Source: Paenibacillus rhizosphaerae (GTDB lineage Bacteria > Bacillota > Bacilli > Paenibacillales > Paenibacillaceae). From it: 64,000 nucleotides of DNA. The notes under the pieces are model-generated. The model did no database searches, was not told where the DNA came from, and saw only the letters and a list, made by a program, of their open reading frames with translations. A program made the position numbers and the translations under genes. Below, piece by piece: positions 1-8,564 of this stretch. Numbering within the stretch: the first letter of the stretch is position 1; each line of letters opens with the position of its first letter. Location: contig NZ_JACHXJ010000001.1 of assembly GCF_014192015.1 (NCBI RefSeq), positions 124,001 through 188,000 of the forward strand, given 5' to 3'.

Positions 1-527
1 ATCAGGGCATATCCGTCTTGAATGATGCCGAACTTTGTGCTCAGTGTGGAGAGGAGATGGAGCAAGCGTTTCCTGAGACCATGAAGCGCAAGCTGCTCCA
101 ATTGATCCTCCCGCTCCTTTAACCGGTCACTGAGTGCTTTAAGAAATTTGAGCGCAAGCTGAGGCCGATTGATCATGAGCCGTTCGAACTGAAGCTCGGA
201 CATGGTGCAAAGAAGCGATGATTCCAACGTTTCAATATATACTTGCCTGGTTCCGAACGAGAATGAATTTAACTCTCCGAATATATTTCCTCTTGTAAGA
301 ATGCCAAGCGTGAACTGTTTTCCGCTGTCGTTCAGTTTATAGAGTCTAAGCTTGCCCTCCTTGACGAAATAGAGTCCCTCACGCGCAGACTCGGGGGTTT
401 GGACCAATGTGTTTTTTGTAATCCAATTGAAATGATGGATGGTATCTAACTGATCGATCTCTCGTATCTCTTCTTGCGACATTTCTTCAAAGATGCTGAT
501 TTGCGATAAATACCAGAGCTTGTTCAT
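1..527 (-). CDS. Crp/Fnr-family transcriptional regulator, partial (3' end outside window)
   Basis: Reading the minus strand from an ATG at 527 gives 175 codons with no stop before the window edge. The product begins MNKLWYLSQISIFEEMSQEE and has a cyclic-nucleotide-binding beta-roll: GLYFVKEGKLRLYKL and then GNIFGELNSFSFG match the hallmark 'G..Y.V..G.v.l' and 'G..FGE' strands. A long dimerisation helix follows (about residues 120-150). The C-terminal winged helix that would contact DNA lies beyond base 1. The family dimerises and binds 16-bp sites made of 5-bp half-sites six bases apart. That geometry matches the three palindromes at 4059-4277, but a link between them is only a guess. The effector is unknown. 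Confidence 0.85.
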   Translation of the reverse strand, partial: MNKLWYLSQISIFEEMSQEEIREIDQLDTIHHFNWITKNTLVQTPESAREGLYFVKEGKLRLYKLNDSGKQFTLGILTRGNIFGELNSFSFGTRQVYIETLESSLLCTMSELQFERLMINRPQLALKFLKALSDRLKEREDQLEQLALHGLRKRLLHLLSTLSTKFGIIQDGYAL

Positions 528-1311
528 TGATTATCGAGCCTCCAAATGGTGTTAGCCAACGGGATACGGATTCCTGATAAGCTGCCATGCTTCTCCCTTG
601 GTTGGTTTGTAAATATTTAAATGTTACAGCCCTTTATTCGAATATCCAGTCGCGTATATACTTTCCTGAACCTTACAGGCAATTGATTTCCGAATCGGCG
701 AAAACGTAAACCTGGTAGACGCCACACTGGCATTCGACTGCTTCCTTATCCTGGCAGATGGGGATAAGTTTTGTTCCAAAATAGCAGTAAGAAGTAGCAT
801 GGAGCGGAATGCGCAACCATACGCAAAAATGCTACATACTATATCATAACCAGTGAACAGGCAATCCCCCGTTCAAAGTATGATTGCCGAGTCGAATAGA
901 TACGAGTCGAATGGATAGCGGGCGAAAGTAAGCCCATGCAAAAATCAGGATAGAGGTTAATAAACTGGGAGCAAATGCATTCATGCCCAGATATCGTCGA
1001 ATGACCTCTAGTATAGGTGCGATTAAACTAATCGTAGACCTCAATACATAGATGCCATAAAGAGGGCGGGTATCAGAACCCAGTCGCCGCCTTCGACAGT
1101 ATTCCCTGAGGCTGAGTTTGCTTCACTACTTCGGACGTCCCTCGTTCACGAGTCCGAATAGGACAAGGTTCGGAGGTTTCATCAGTTCATCTTCTATCCC
1201 AAGCTTTGTATTGGTAATTATTCATTTTAGCATGTAAAATTGGATTCAATCAGATCCACTTTTATTTGAAAATCAGCATACCACTTATTTTAAATGAAGG
1301 AGAATTGCATT
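528..1311. other. Intergenic region without a supported gene
   Basis: No convincing gene is seen between the Crp-like gene and the MocR gene. A 66-codon minus-strand frame (844-1044) encodes a hydrophobic stretch but has no ribosome binding site and no family resemblance I recognise. TGTAA and TTACA half-sites 11 bases apart occur near 614-634, upstream of the Crp-like gene. Their spacing differs from the trxB palindromes. Confidence 0.4.
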
Positions 1312-2724
1312 ATGCCTCCACGCACGCCTGCTACAGTTGAGACTAAAACCAAACAAATCTATTCCTTGCTGCGCGAACAGATATTTCAAGGTGTCTATGC
1401 AGCCGGTGTTAAACTACCATCGACGCGGGATTTGGCAAACGAATTCGGAGTATCACGTGCACTTATCGTGGACGTGTTTGAACAGCTAATCGCCGAAGGG
1501 TACTTGGAGGGCCGACAAGGCTCTGGGAGCTATGTCGTTGATCTTGGCGGAACCAAACGACAATTCTATTCTCAGCTTCAAGACATCGATTCTTCCGGTG
1601 AAGGGACTGTTGCGGAACCCCCGGCTCGCTTCCAAGGCATTGATTTTCGCCCAAGTTTTCCGGCTTTGGAACACATCCCTTTCAAGAAATGGAAAGAAAC
1701 CGCTATTGCCGCATATACAAATACTCATTCAGGAGACTTTGGCTATGACGATGACCCTGCAGGCAATTGGCAACTTCGCACGAATATTTGTCAGGTTTTG
1801 CTGCATACCAAAGGGATTCGGTGTCTGCCTTCGCAGGTGATCATAACCGCCGGAGCGACTCAAGCCATAGCCATGCTGTCCAGGCTATTATTGAAACCGG
1901 GGGACGCAGTAGCCATAGAAGATCCTAACGCCACCTTTATTCAACATATTTTTGAATCGACAGGTGCTGATATTATCCCGGTTCCCGTAGATGAGCATGG
2001 TCTGCGCGTTGACGACCTGCCGACTCATCGGAGCCCCAAATGCGTGTTCGTCACTCCTTCACATCAATTTCCTTTAGGCAGCATTCTTTCCATTGGGCGG
2101 CGCATTCAGCTTATAGATTACGCCCGACAAACCGGATGTTATATTATCGAAGATGATTACGACAGCGAATTCCGGTATGCAGGAATGCCGGTACATGCCC
2201 TACGAGAGCTCGACTCGGAACGTATCGTCTATATCGGGACTTTCAGTAAAAACTTGTTTCCTGCATTGCGTATTGGTTATATGGTAGTTCCTCATGAGCT
2301 GCTAGATCCGCTTCTTCGTTTAAAAAAGCTGATAGATATGCACTGTCCGATCTTGCCGCAAATCACTTTGGCGAGATTTATCACCGAACGCCACCTGGAA
2401 CACCACATCGCCCGTATGAAGCGTATTTACAGCAAAAGACGAAAATGCCTCATCGCGGGTTTGTCCAACATTTTCGGCAACAGAGTGAAAATATCCGGGG
2501 ATGCGGCAGGCCTGCATTTGGTTGCGGAAATGGCCGAAAGCTTCTGCGGCTCCCAAGTAGTCGCTCAACTTGAGGAACTTCATATTAAAGTGTATCCAGC
2601 AGAAAGATACACCATTGTAAAAGGAAGGTACGAAAATCAACTTATTATGGGATTTGGTAATGTGGGAGAAATCAACATTTTAGAGGGAATCAAGGCGATT
2701 GCGAGTGTCTTAAGACAGTGTTAA
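1312..2724 (+). CDS. MocR-type (GntR/aminotransferase) transcriptional regulator
   Basis: A 470-aa chimera. Residues about 10-77 form a GntR winged helix (LPSTRDLANEFGVSRALIVD, then EGYLEGRQGSGSYV). From about 110 on it has a fold-type I aminotransferase domain with the PLP-binding lysine in GTFSKNLFPALR (K313) and the cofactor motif YIIEDDYDSEFRY. MocR proteins use PLP or an amino-compound adduct as effector and control vitamin B6, GABA, taurine or related genes. No such target is adjacent, so the ligand is unknown. An ATG at 1294 is in frame, but GAAGGAG at 1296-1302 lies inside that extension and is well spaced for the ATG at 1312, so I chose 1312. A bidirectional terminator follows. Confidence 0.9.
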   Translation: MPPRTPATVETKTKQIYSLLREQIFQGVYAAGVKLPSTRDLANEFGVSRALIVDVFEQLIAEGYLEGRQGSGSYVVDLGGTKRQFYSQLQDIDSSGEGTVAEPPARFQGIDFRPSFPALEHIPFKKWKETAIAAYTNTHSGDFGYDDDPAGNWQLRTNICQVLLHTKGIRCLPSQVIITAGATQAIAMLSRLLLKPGDAVAIEDPNATFIQHIFESTGADIIPVPVDEHGLRVDDLPTHRSPKCVFVTPSHQFPLGSILSIGRRIQLIDYARQTGCYIIEDDYDSEFRYAGMPVHALRELDSERIVYIGTFSKNLFPALRIGYMVVPHELLDPLLRLKKLIDMHCPILPQITLARFITERHLEHHIARMKRIYSKRRKCLIAGLSNIFGNRVKISGDAAGLHLVAEMAESFCGSQVVAQLEELHIKVYPAERYTIVKGRYENQLIMGFGNVGEINILEGIKAIASVLRQC

Positions 2725-2765
2725 GAAAGGCACTGCGAGACGTAAAAATGGGGAGCGGTTAACAA

Positions 2766-2790
2766 AAAAATCCCCTCGAGGGGGATTTTT
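2766..2790. terminator. Bidirectional rho-independent terminator
   Basis: A perfect 10-bp stem AAAAATCCCC / GGGGATTTTT with a 5-base loop sits between the convergent MocR and azoreductase genes. The A-tract and T-tract let it work on both strands. Confidence 0.85.
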
Positions 2791-2803
2791 CACGTCCGGT
2801 TCG

Positions 2804-3442
2804 TTACCAGGCCGCGGCAAGCTTGACGGCCTGTTCCATTGCTGCCCGGATGATCTCTTCCGCGCGCTCCGGCTGAAAATCATGGCCTTCAACGTACAGC
2901 GCTTGGATGTCACGAATCCCGACGATGCCGAGCACCTGGCGCAGATAGGGATGGCTGTGATCCATGGCCGCTGCCGGCCCTACGGAGTAAATCCCGCCGC
3001 TTGACTGAATGTGCAGCGCTTTTTTGTCGCGCAGCAGGCCGACCGGCACGCTTTCAGCGTAATAGAAGGTCTTGCCGACAATGACGAAGGCGTCGATGAA
3101 TGCCTTGAGCCGAGGGGGAATGCCCCAATTCCACATGGGGGAGACGAACACGTATTTATCGGCGCGCATTGCCATCTCGGTAATGTCGTTAAGGGCATTA
3201 ACTTTCTGCTGTTCCACGGGACTTAGTTCGGAAAAGTCCAGGCGTTCTTTTCTTAATTTCTCCCATGCCCGCACGACATCGCCGTCGACTGTCTGGAACG
3301 TTTCTTGGTAGACATCGAATACTCGCACGCTGTCGTCCGGATGAGCTTCCTGATAGGCTTGAAGAAACGCCCGTCCGACCTGCAGGCCGACCGAACGGTC
3401 CGGCGACTTGGGGGTAGCGGTAATATATAATAATTGCGTCAA
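2804..3442 (-). CDS. azoR: FMN-dependent NADH-azoreductase (flavodoxin-2 fold)
   Basis: A 212-aa protein of typical AzoR length. It begins LLYITATPKSPDRSVG, the FMN phosphate loop region, and carries YVFVSPMWNWGIPPRLKAFID, the conserved P-M-[WY]-N-[FW]-..P..LK signature that contacts the isoalloxazine ring. Family members reduce azo and quinone compounds with NADH and protect against electrophiles. The start is TTG at 3440-3442. AGGAGG lies 6-7 bases upstream, inside the last codons of the small upstream frame, so the two are probably translationally coupled. The specific substrate cannot be read from sequence. Confidence 0.92.
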   Translation of the reverse strand: MTQLLYITATPKSPDRSVGLQVGRAFLQAYQEAHPDDSVRVFDVYQETFQTVDGDVVRAWEKLRKERLDFSELSPVEQQKVNALNDITEMAMRADKYVFVSPMWNWGIPPRLKAFIDAFVIVGKTFYYAESVPVGLLRDKKALHIQSSGGIYSVGPAAAMDHSHPYLRQVLGIVGIRDIQALYVEGHDFQPERAEEIIRAAMEQAVKLAAAW

Positions 3443-3443
3443 G

Positions 3444-3731
3444 TTACTGCCTCCTAAATTTGTAATGTGAGCGGTAATCTTCGTAAGTGAGAGGAAGGAA
3501 GTGAAAATTTCCAGAGTGCGGCATCACGGCTTCAGGCCGAAGCGCGAACCGAAGTAACTCGTGATTACGCGGGCTCTCGACAGTGTCCCCGATTAATGGC
3601 CCGGATATTCCAGCTACTCGTCGTAAAAATACGTAAGAGTGCTCAACCATCTCATAGATAGCCGACTCTGGTAAAGAACCCTCGAGAATAATTGTATTCC
3701 TGTGCTGTTTAATAACCCTGTCGAACTTCAT
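3444..3731 (-). CDS. Small protein of unknown function, coupled to azoR
   Basis: A 95-aa frame whose stop codon lies one base before the azoR start and whose last codons contain the azoR ribosome binding site. The segment NTIILEGSLPESAIYEMVEHSY resembles the C-terminal end of MmcQ/YjbR-like proteins ('NTV.LDGs.Pdeli.em.dhSY'). The following fifty residues do not fit that family, so it may be a fused or decayed relic. Its own ribosome binding site is weak. I would treat the family link as tentative. Confidence 0.45.
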   Translation of the reverse strand: MKFDRVIKQHRNTIILEGSLPESAIYEMVEHSYVFLRRVAGISGPLIGDTVESPRNHELLRFALRPEAVMPHSGNFHFLPLTYEDYRSHYKFRRQ

Positions 3732-4058
3732 AGCAAACTCGTTATTGCTTCCCGATTCGTCCTGTCCGCTTTTATTCGGGTCTGGGGATCGCCAGAATTA
3801 TCCGGTGTCTGACCGCTCGTTGCAATGGTCACATCATGACCTTCCACGATCATAAACGAACCAACCGGCTACGATAAACGCTCTTCCTCCCAAAACGAGC
3901 GAGTATCTATATCCGAATTCTCCTTTCACGTTTGCATTCCCACTTTTTAATGGGGGGAAATTTCTCCCGCCAGGAAAATAGATGCGGTTAATTGATAACC
4001 ATTGTCCATAGCAGACTGTCCGGTTCTTGCAGATTATCATGCCAGCCGAATCGGCGTC
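3732..4058. other. Gene debris, possible DJ-1/PfpI fragment
   Basis: No intact gene. On the minus strand, around 3734-3850, a frame reads EGHDVTIATSGQTPDNSGDP, reminiscent of the 'G..VtiaSp.Gg..P.Dp' segment of DJ-1/PfpI proteins, and ends in a stop. A second minus frame (3834-4040) adjoins it in another phase. This could be a frameshifted relic. The resemblance is by eye only. Confidence 0.3.
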
Positions 4059-4277
4059 TGTAATCTACTTTACATTGGTCTTCCCGTATTTCGTATTTTA
4101 AATATGGTAAAGAACTGTAAGCTACTTTACAGAACACCGCTTTTTTTGGATTTATAATCAAGACCGATGTAACCCGCGAAGCAGAAGGCCGTTATCACTT
4201 TCGGCCGCTCCGATGCATTCGGAAGCTCACCAGCCAGTCGCAGGCTGATCGCGTGCCCAATTGTAATCTGGTTTACA
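4059..4277. promoter_or_regulatory. Three copies of a TGTAA-N6-TTACA palindrome upstream of trxB
   Basis: The copies are TGTAATCTACTTTACA at 4059-4074, TGTAAGCTACTTTACA at 4116-4131 and TGTAATCTGGTTTACA at 4262-4277. All three have perfect 5-bp arms, a 6-base spacer and a conserved CT inside the spacer. They lie 57 and 146 bp apart and 204 bp or more upstream of the trxB start. A 16-bp site with 5-6-5 geometry is typical of Crp/Fnr regulators. The binding factor is inferred, not shown. Confidence 0.65.
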
Positions 4278-4480
4278 GATAAATAAAAGAATTGGTTAGT
4301 AAAATAAAACTAGGAATGAACGAAATTTGTATGAAGGGAGATGCTCGAAATGTATTAGCCTTATCTGGAAAAACACCACAGGTCATTGGAGTATTTCCCT
4401 CATACGTTTTGTTTCAAATCTATTTGTAAGCAAGTTACATGCTACGTGATATGGATGAAAACCGAGGAGGAGGTCTACCT

Positions 4481-5422
4481 ATGCATTACAAAGCGATTAT
4501 TATCGGTACAGGTCCGGCAGGTCTAACAGCGGCAATCTATCTGGCAAGAGCGAATGTTACTCCACTTGTCATTGAAGGAATTCAACCCGGTGGTCAATTG
4601 ACGACAACAACGGAGGTCGATAACTTCCCCGGGTTCCCAGACGGGATTATGGGTCCCGAGCTTATGGATAACATGCGCAAGCAAGCACTGCGCTTCGGTG
4701 CTACGATTCAGTCTGGTCTGGTGACTGGAGTGGACATGTCCAATCGGCCGTTCACACTGTTCTTGGAGGACGGCAGTAAATTGACGGCTGATTCACTGAT
4801 TATTTCGACAGGTGCATCGGCCAAGAAGCTGGGCATCCCTGGTGAAGCTGAGAATATTGGCAGAGGTGTCAGCACCTGTGCGACCTGCGACGGTTTCTTC
4901 TTCCGCAACAAGAGAATCATCGTGATTGGCGGTGGAGATACCGCGATGGAAGAGGCGAAATTCCTGACCCGTTTCGCGTCCGAAGTTCGCGTCGTGCATC
5001 GCCGTAATGAACTAAAGGCTTCGAAGATCATGCAAGATCACGCGCGCGGAAATGAGAAGATAGCTTGGAGCTTGAACCGGACACCGCTTGAAGTAACGGC
5101 TGGTCCGATGGGCGTAAGCGGACTGAAAGTGCGTAACAACGAAACGGGCGAAGAGGAACTGTTGGAAGCCGACGGGATTTTCCTGGCGATCGGCCACACG
5201 CCGAATACGGGCTTCTTGGGCGGGCAGCTGCCAACGGATGAGCTAGGTTACCTGCAAGTCATTTCGGGCACATCCCAAACCGCCATACCTGGCGTTTTCG
5301 CCTGCGGTGACGTGCAGGATCGCATTTATCGCCAAGCCATTACGTCGGCTGGCAGCGGCTGTATGGCTGCGCTGGATGCAGAACGGTTCTTGTCCGAGCA
5401 GACGCTTCATATTTTCGCATAA
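4481..5422 (+). CDS. trxB: Thioredoxin reductase
   Basis: A 313-aa NADPH- and FAD-dependent thioredoxin reductase. It has the N-terminal FAD motif IIIGTGPAGLTAAIYLARA (about residues 6-24), GGQLTTTTEVDNFPGF, the redox-active disulfide CATC (C133, C136), the NADPH Rossmann motif VIGGGDTAMEEA and the C-terminal ACGDVQD FAD motif. It regenerates reduced thioredoxin in the cytosol. A longer frame begins at 4439, but GGAGGAGG at 4466-4473 serves the ATG at 4481. trxA follows 32 bases downstream with its own ribosome binding site, so the two form an operon. Such a trxBA pair may be a second, inducible copy in a Paenibacillus genome, which would fit the unusual operator array upstream. Confidence 0.95.
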   Translation: MHYKAIIIGTGPAGLTAAIYLARANVTPLVIEGIQPGGQLTTTTEVDNFPGFPDGIMGPELMDNMRKQALRFGATIQSGLVTGVDMSNRPFTLFLEDGSKLTADSLIISTGASAKKLGIPGEAENIGRGVSTCATCDGFFFRNKRIIVIGGGDTAMEEAKFLTRFASEVRVVHRRNELKASKIMQDHARGNEKIAWSLNRTPLEVTAGPMGVSGLKVRNNETGEEELLEADGIFLAIGHTPNTGFLGGQLPTDELGYLQVISGTSQTAIPGVFACGDVQDRIYRQAITSAGSGCMAALDAERFLSEQTLHIFA

Positions 5423-5454
5423 CGAATCAAAAATTCCTTAGGGAGGCATATGCC

Positions 5455-5766
5455 ATGTCAGTTCAACCGATAACCGATGCTATTTTCCAAAATGAGACCG
5501 CAGCGGGCACTGTGCTCGTCGATTTCTGGGCACCTTGGTGCGGACCTTGTAAAATCGTAGCTCCGATACTAGACGAACTGTCTACCGAGATCGGCGATAA
5601 AGCCAAAATCGTAAAAATCAACGTGGATGATAATCCGGAATCCGCGGCCAAGTACAACGTCATGAGCATTCCCACCCTGTTAATATTCAAAGACGGGCAA
5701 GTCGTGAACCAACTAGTCGGGGTGCAACCGAAAGTTCTATTGGAGGCTGCTATCAAGCAGGCCTGA
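5455..5766 (+). CDS. trxA: Thioredoxin
   Basis: A 103-aa classical thioredoxin with the active site FWAPWCGPCK (C29, C32), the conserved buried aspartate in LVDFWAP and the cis-proline in MSIPTLLIF. It keeps cytosolic protein disulfides reduced using electrons from the adjacent TrxB. AGGGAGG precedes the ATG by about 8 bases. It is the second gene of the trxBA operon. Confidence 0.96.
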   Translation: MSVQPITDAIFQNETAAGTVLVDFWAPWCGPCKIVAPILDELSTEIGDKAKIVKINVDDNPESAAKYNVMSIPTLLIFKDGQVVNQLVGVQPKVLLEAAIKQA

Positions 5767-5791
5767 GAGTCAGAAGATACACCTATTCACC

Positions 5792-5947
5792 ATGATTAAC
5801 TCAGCAGCACTTTGCTTTATTCCAAAGGAGGATCTGAAGAAGGAAGGATTGGGGGAATACCTTTACCTAATTGAAAATGATGCTTCGATGGAGGTTTATG
5901 AGGTCCGCATTCCGCAGTACCCCAAAAATAATGAGGAGGAAGCGTGA
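5792..5947 (+). CDS. Small hypothetical frame (51 aa)
   Basis: The frame reads MINSAALCFIPKEDLKKEGL and ends ...RIPQYPKNNEEEA. It fills the gap between trxA and the thioredoxin-like gene, and GAGGAGG near its end serves the next ATG. It has no good ribosome binding site of its own and no recognised family. It could be a relic or a coupled peptide. Confidence 0.25.
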   Translation: MINSAALCFIPKEDLKKEGLGEYLYLIENDASMEVYEVRIPQYPKNNEEEA

Positions 5948-5951
5948 AGAA

Positions 5952-6560
5952 ATGGGAGCACGATTGAACTTAAAACACAAAATCGGTCAAGGAATTCCAC
6001 CTCAACAATTCATAGATGGCATGCAGAATCGGACGATGGAGACCAGTAATATCACGAATACCAAAGAGCGGTTCATTTCCGTTTACGAGAATTTCACATG
6101 GGCGCAAGAAGATCAGAAAGTATTTTTCACCACTTTAAACAATCCCTCCAGCCTCCACTGCTTGATTCTATGTACAGATTGGTGCCCGGACGTCATCTGG
6201 AACGTCCCCTTATTGTTTCGAGTGATGGAGCAGAGCGGTATTTCTACTGAAGTGTTGCTCATGGAAAAGCATTTGGAAACTATGGATCTCTTTCTCACGG
6301 ATGGCGGGCGAAATCAGCCAATCGCGGTTTTCTTGAATGGGTCCGGAGATGTTCTTGGCAGATGGGGAGCTCGTCCGGCCTATATTCAGGACGTGATGGA
6401 TCGGTTTAAAAAGAACAATCCAGATAAACAGGCAGCCGATTATAAGGAGAAACTGAACCAAACCTATCGGAAGATCGGCGATCTCTATCAAGTTAGCAAC
6501 GAATATCAGGAAGTTATCCTTCGCGAATTAAGAGATTTGTTCACTACCTTTTCTTCGTGA
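5952..6560 (+). CDS. Thioredoxin-like family protein (Thioredoxin_9 type)
   Basis: A 202-aa protein with a thioredoxin-like fold. The active-site region reads LILCTDWCPDVIWNVPLLFRV. The first cysteine of the usual WCxxC is kept and the second position is valine, as in the pfam14595-type proteins whose signature is '.WC.D...nvP'. The segment NQPIAVFLNGSGDVLGRWGARP supplies the cis-Pro strand and the family's 'GRWG.RP' ending. The frame is open from 5871, but GAGGAGG at 5933-5939 supports the ATG at 5952. With a lone cysteine it is unlikely to be a classical dithiol thioredoxin. Location behind trxBA suggests a thiol-stress role. Confidence 0.8.
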   Translation: MGARLNLKHKIGQGIPPQQFIDGMQNRTMETSNITNTKERFISVYENFTWAQEDQKVFFTTLNNPSSLHCLILCTDWCPDVIWNVPLLFRVMEQSGISTEVLLMEKHLETMDLFLTDGGRNQPIAVFLNGSGDVLGRWGARPAYIQDVMDRFKKNNPDKQAADYKEKLNQTYRKIGDLYQVSNEYQEVILRELRDLFTTFSS

Positions 6561-6750
6561 ATGTTCAATCGGTCTGGGCGTAGGGATGACCGGACAGCAG
6601 TCACTTCACCATTATTGATTGTTGTCCGTATCAAACCTGAAAGATTAGGCTACGCAGCAGCCCTTCATTAGTACAGGTTCTCGTCCTTTTTTTAAGATGA
6701 GTTCACGGCCAACACCGTAGGTTTTTATTTTATAAAGGAGCGTGCAGGAA

Positions 6751-7491
6751 ATGAGTATCCGTGGCAAAGTTGTTATAATTACAGGTGGCAGCAGCGGGAT
6801 TGGAAAAGCACTCGCCATTGAATTGGTCAAACAAGGAGCAAAGGTCGTTATAAACGGTCGCCGTGAACAAGCGCTGGCTGAAGCGGCAAGAGAAATTGAT
6901 TCCACGAATACCCAAGTTGCCTATGTGGCTGGAGATATTTCGAATCCTGAGGTAGCGAAGCGATTGATCAGCGAAGGACTTACTCGTTTTGAGCGTATTG
7001 ATACGCTTGTGAACAATGCGGGGATTTACTTGGGAAAACCATTTACAGACTACACAGCCGAGGAATTTGAAACGGTGCTGTCTACTAATGTGGCAGGCTT
7101 CTTCTATGTTACCCAGTATGCGGCGGCAGAAATGCTGAAGACAGGCGCTGGGCACATCATTAACATTACGGCAGGCGTCGCTGAACAGCCAATAAAAGCC
7201 GCACCTTCCGTGCTGGCTGCGCTGACGAAAGGCGGACTGACATCAGCAACCAAGTCGCTGGCGATTGAGTTTGCAGACAAGGGCATCCGCGTGAATGCTG
7301 TTGCGCCTGGAGTCATTAAGACGCCGATGCATCCGGTAGAAATCCATGATTTTTTGAGTAAACTACACCCAATGGGCCGCATGGGGGAGGTTCAAGAAAT
7401 CGTCCACGCCATTCTTTATCTGGAATCAGCAGACTTCGTCACAGGTGAGGTTCTTCATGTCGATGGCGGTCAAAGTGCCGGCCATTGGTAA
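6751..7491 (+). CDS. SDR-family oxidoreductase lacking the canonical Ser/Tyr catalytic residues
   Basis: A 246-aa short-chain dehydrogenase fold with the NAD(P) motif GGSSGIGKA, LVNNAG and the C-terminal FVTGEVLHVDGGQ. The active-site region is unusual. Where classical SDRs have S...YxxxK this protein reads ITAGVAEQPIKAAPSVLAAL followed by TKGG. The lysine is present but the tyrosine position (K minus 4) is alanine, and the serine position appears to be alanine or threonine. An in-frame GTG at 6742 touches AAGGAG (6735-6740), so the ATG at 6751 is the better start. It may act on another substrate class or be non-catalytic. Confidence 0.85.
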   Translation: MSIRGKVVIITGGSSGIGKALAIELVKQGAKVVINGRREQALAEAAREIDSTNTQVAYVAGDISNPEVAKRLISEGLTRFERIDTLVNNAGIYLGKPFTDYTAEEFETVLSTNVAGFFYVTQYAAAEMLKTGAGHIINITAGVAEQPIKAAPSVLAALTKGGLTSATKSLAIEFADKGIRVNAVAPGVIKTPMHPVEIHDFLSKLHPMGRMGEVQEIVHAILYLESADFVTGEVLHVDGGQSAGHW

Positions 7492-7530
7492 GAACGATTT
7501 GCAATCGATATGTTAAAATTTACGAGCGAG

Positions 7531-7683
7531 ATGCTCATGCAATTGCGGATTTACGATGTGATTCCTGGCCGCATGCAGGCAATATTGAATCGCTTTCGGG
7601 ATGGCACGATAAGAAAGCGGAACTTTCAAGCCTTCACGGAAAATCCACAATATATGAAGAATGCACCTTTCTTTCATCATTGA
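7531..7683 (+). pseudogene. Truncated NIPSNAP-family remnant
   Basis: A 50-codon frame begins MLMQLRIYDVIPGRMQAILN and continues RFRDGTIRKR. This matches the N-terminal strand-helix of NIPSNAP-family stress/ferredoxin-like proteins ('ElRiYev.PGrm..l..rF...t'). The expected rest of the domain (about 70 more residues) is missing; after about residue 30 the sequence diverges and stops. It lies just downstream of the SDR and upstream of a terminator-like hairpin. I infer a deletion remnant, though a short functional protein cannot be excluded. Confidence 0.5.
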
Positions 7684-7716
7684 TAACTAACTGAGTATAG
7701 ATAATAAAGCTCGAAG

Positions 7717-7757
7717 GGTCCCAAGCTACTATGGTTCGTTACTTGGGACCTCTTCTT
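7717..7757 (+). terminator. Rho-independent terminator-like hairpin
   Basis: A perfect 9-bp stem GGTCCCAAG (7717-7725) / CTTGGGACC (7742-7750) with a 16-base loop is followed by TCTTCTTT. It would end the SDR transcript. Confidence 0.65.
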
Positions 7758-7837
7758 TAAGACTGAAAATGAGACCGCATCTCGAATAAGAAACGCTGAG
7801 AATACATGTAAGTTATTGGCTTTGGGAGGTTCTTTTT

Positions 7838-8458
7838 ATGAATCTATTGGTTTTAGGTGCAACTGGACGAGTAGGGAGCCATATAGTTAAACATGCTCTT
7901 CATGACGGACATCATGTGACAGTATTAGTCCGTACCCCAGAGAAAATTCAAAATTTTAATAAAAATTTGACTATTTTAAAAGGTAATGTTCTAAATAAAG
8001 AAGATATTACACATGCAATAGACGGAAATGATGTGGTTATTAGCGCACTAAATACAGATGGTACAACAACTCTATCCGTTAGTATGCCACTAATCATCGA
8101 AGCAATGTATAACGCAGGTATACAACGTATCATAACCGTAGGAACGGCCGGTATTCTTCAAAGTGAGATCTCCTCTCCATTTTTAAGATATCAATCAAGT
8201 GAATCAAGACGCAAGTCAACCCGTGCGGCAGAAGAACATCATCAAGTATTTCATTTGCTAAAAAATTCGACTCTTAATTGGACAATCGTATGTCCAACCT
8301 TCTTGGAGAATAGAGAAAATATAGGGGAATATCGTGTGGAACGGGATATTTTACCAGAGGGTGGCATTAAAATATCTGTGTTGGATACAGCAGAATTCAC
8401 CTACAATCAGATTAAAGATTGCAATTTCATAAGATCACGTGTAGGTATTGCTTACTAA
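7838..8458 (+). CDS. NmrA/BVR-B-like NAD(P)-binding protein
   Basis: A 206-aa atypical SDR. It begins MNLLVLGATGRVGSHIVKHA with the dinucleotide motif GATGRVG and the strand end VLVRTPEKI. Then comes KGNVLNKEDITHAIDGNDVVIS, typical of NAD(P)H-binding proteins related to biliverdin reductase B, YwnB and NmrA. TTGGGAGG precedes the ATG. The gene is noticeably more AT-rich than its neighbours, which could mean recent acquisition. Function is probably a small-molecule reductase or redox sensor; the substrate is unknown. Confidence 0.82.
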   Translation: MNLLVLGATGRVGSHIVKHALHDGHHVTVLVRTPEKIQNFNKNLTILKGNVLNKEDITHAIDGNDVVISALNTDGTTTLSVSMPLIIEAMYNAGIQRIITVGTAGILQSEISSPFLRYQSSESRRKSTRAAEEHHQVFHLLKNSTLNWTIVCPTFLENRENIGEYRVERDILPEGGIKISVLDTAEFTYNQIKDCNFIRSRVGIAY

Positions 8459-8564
8459 ACGGCAAATTTTATAAATGGATTTTAGAGATGCTTATAATGA
8501 TTAACTTGTTGCGTTTGAAGTTTTGGACGGGCTACCGTCAAACAACGGTTTTAGACACGAACTT

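Noticed and set aside
844..1044. 66-codon hydrophobic minus-strand frame
   Set aside because: No ribosome binding site, no recognisable family and a tandem GAGTCGAAT-type repeat within it; insufficient to call a gene.
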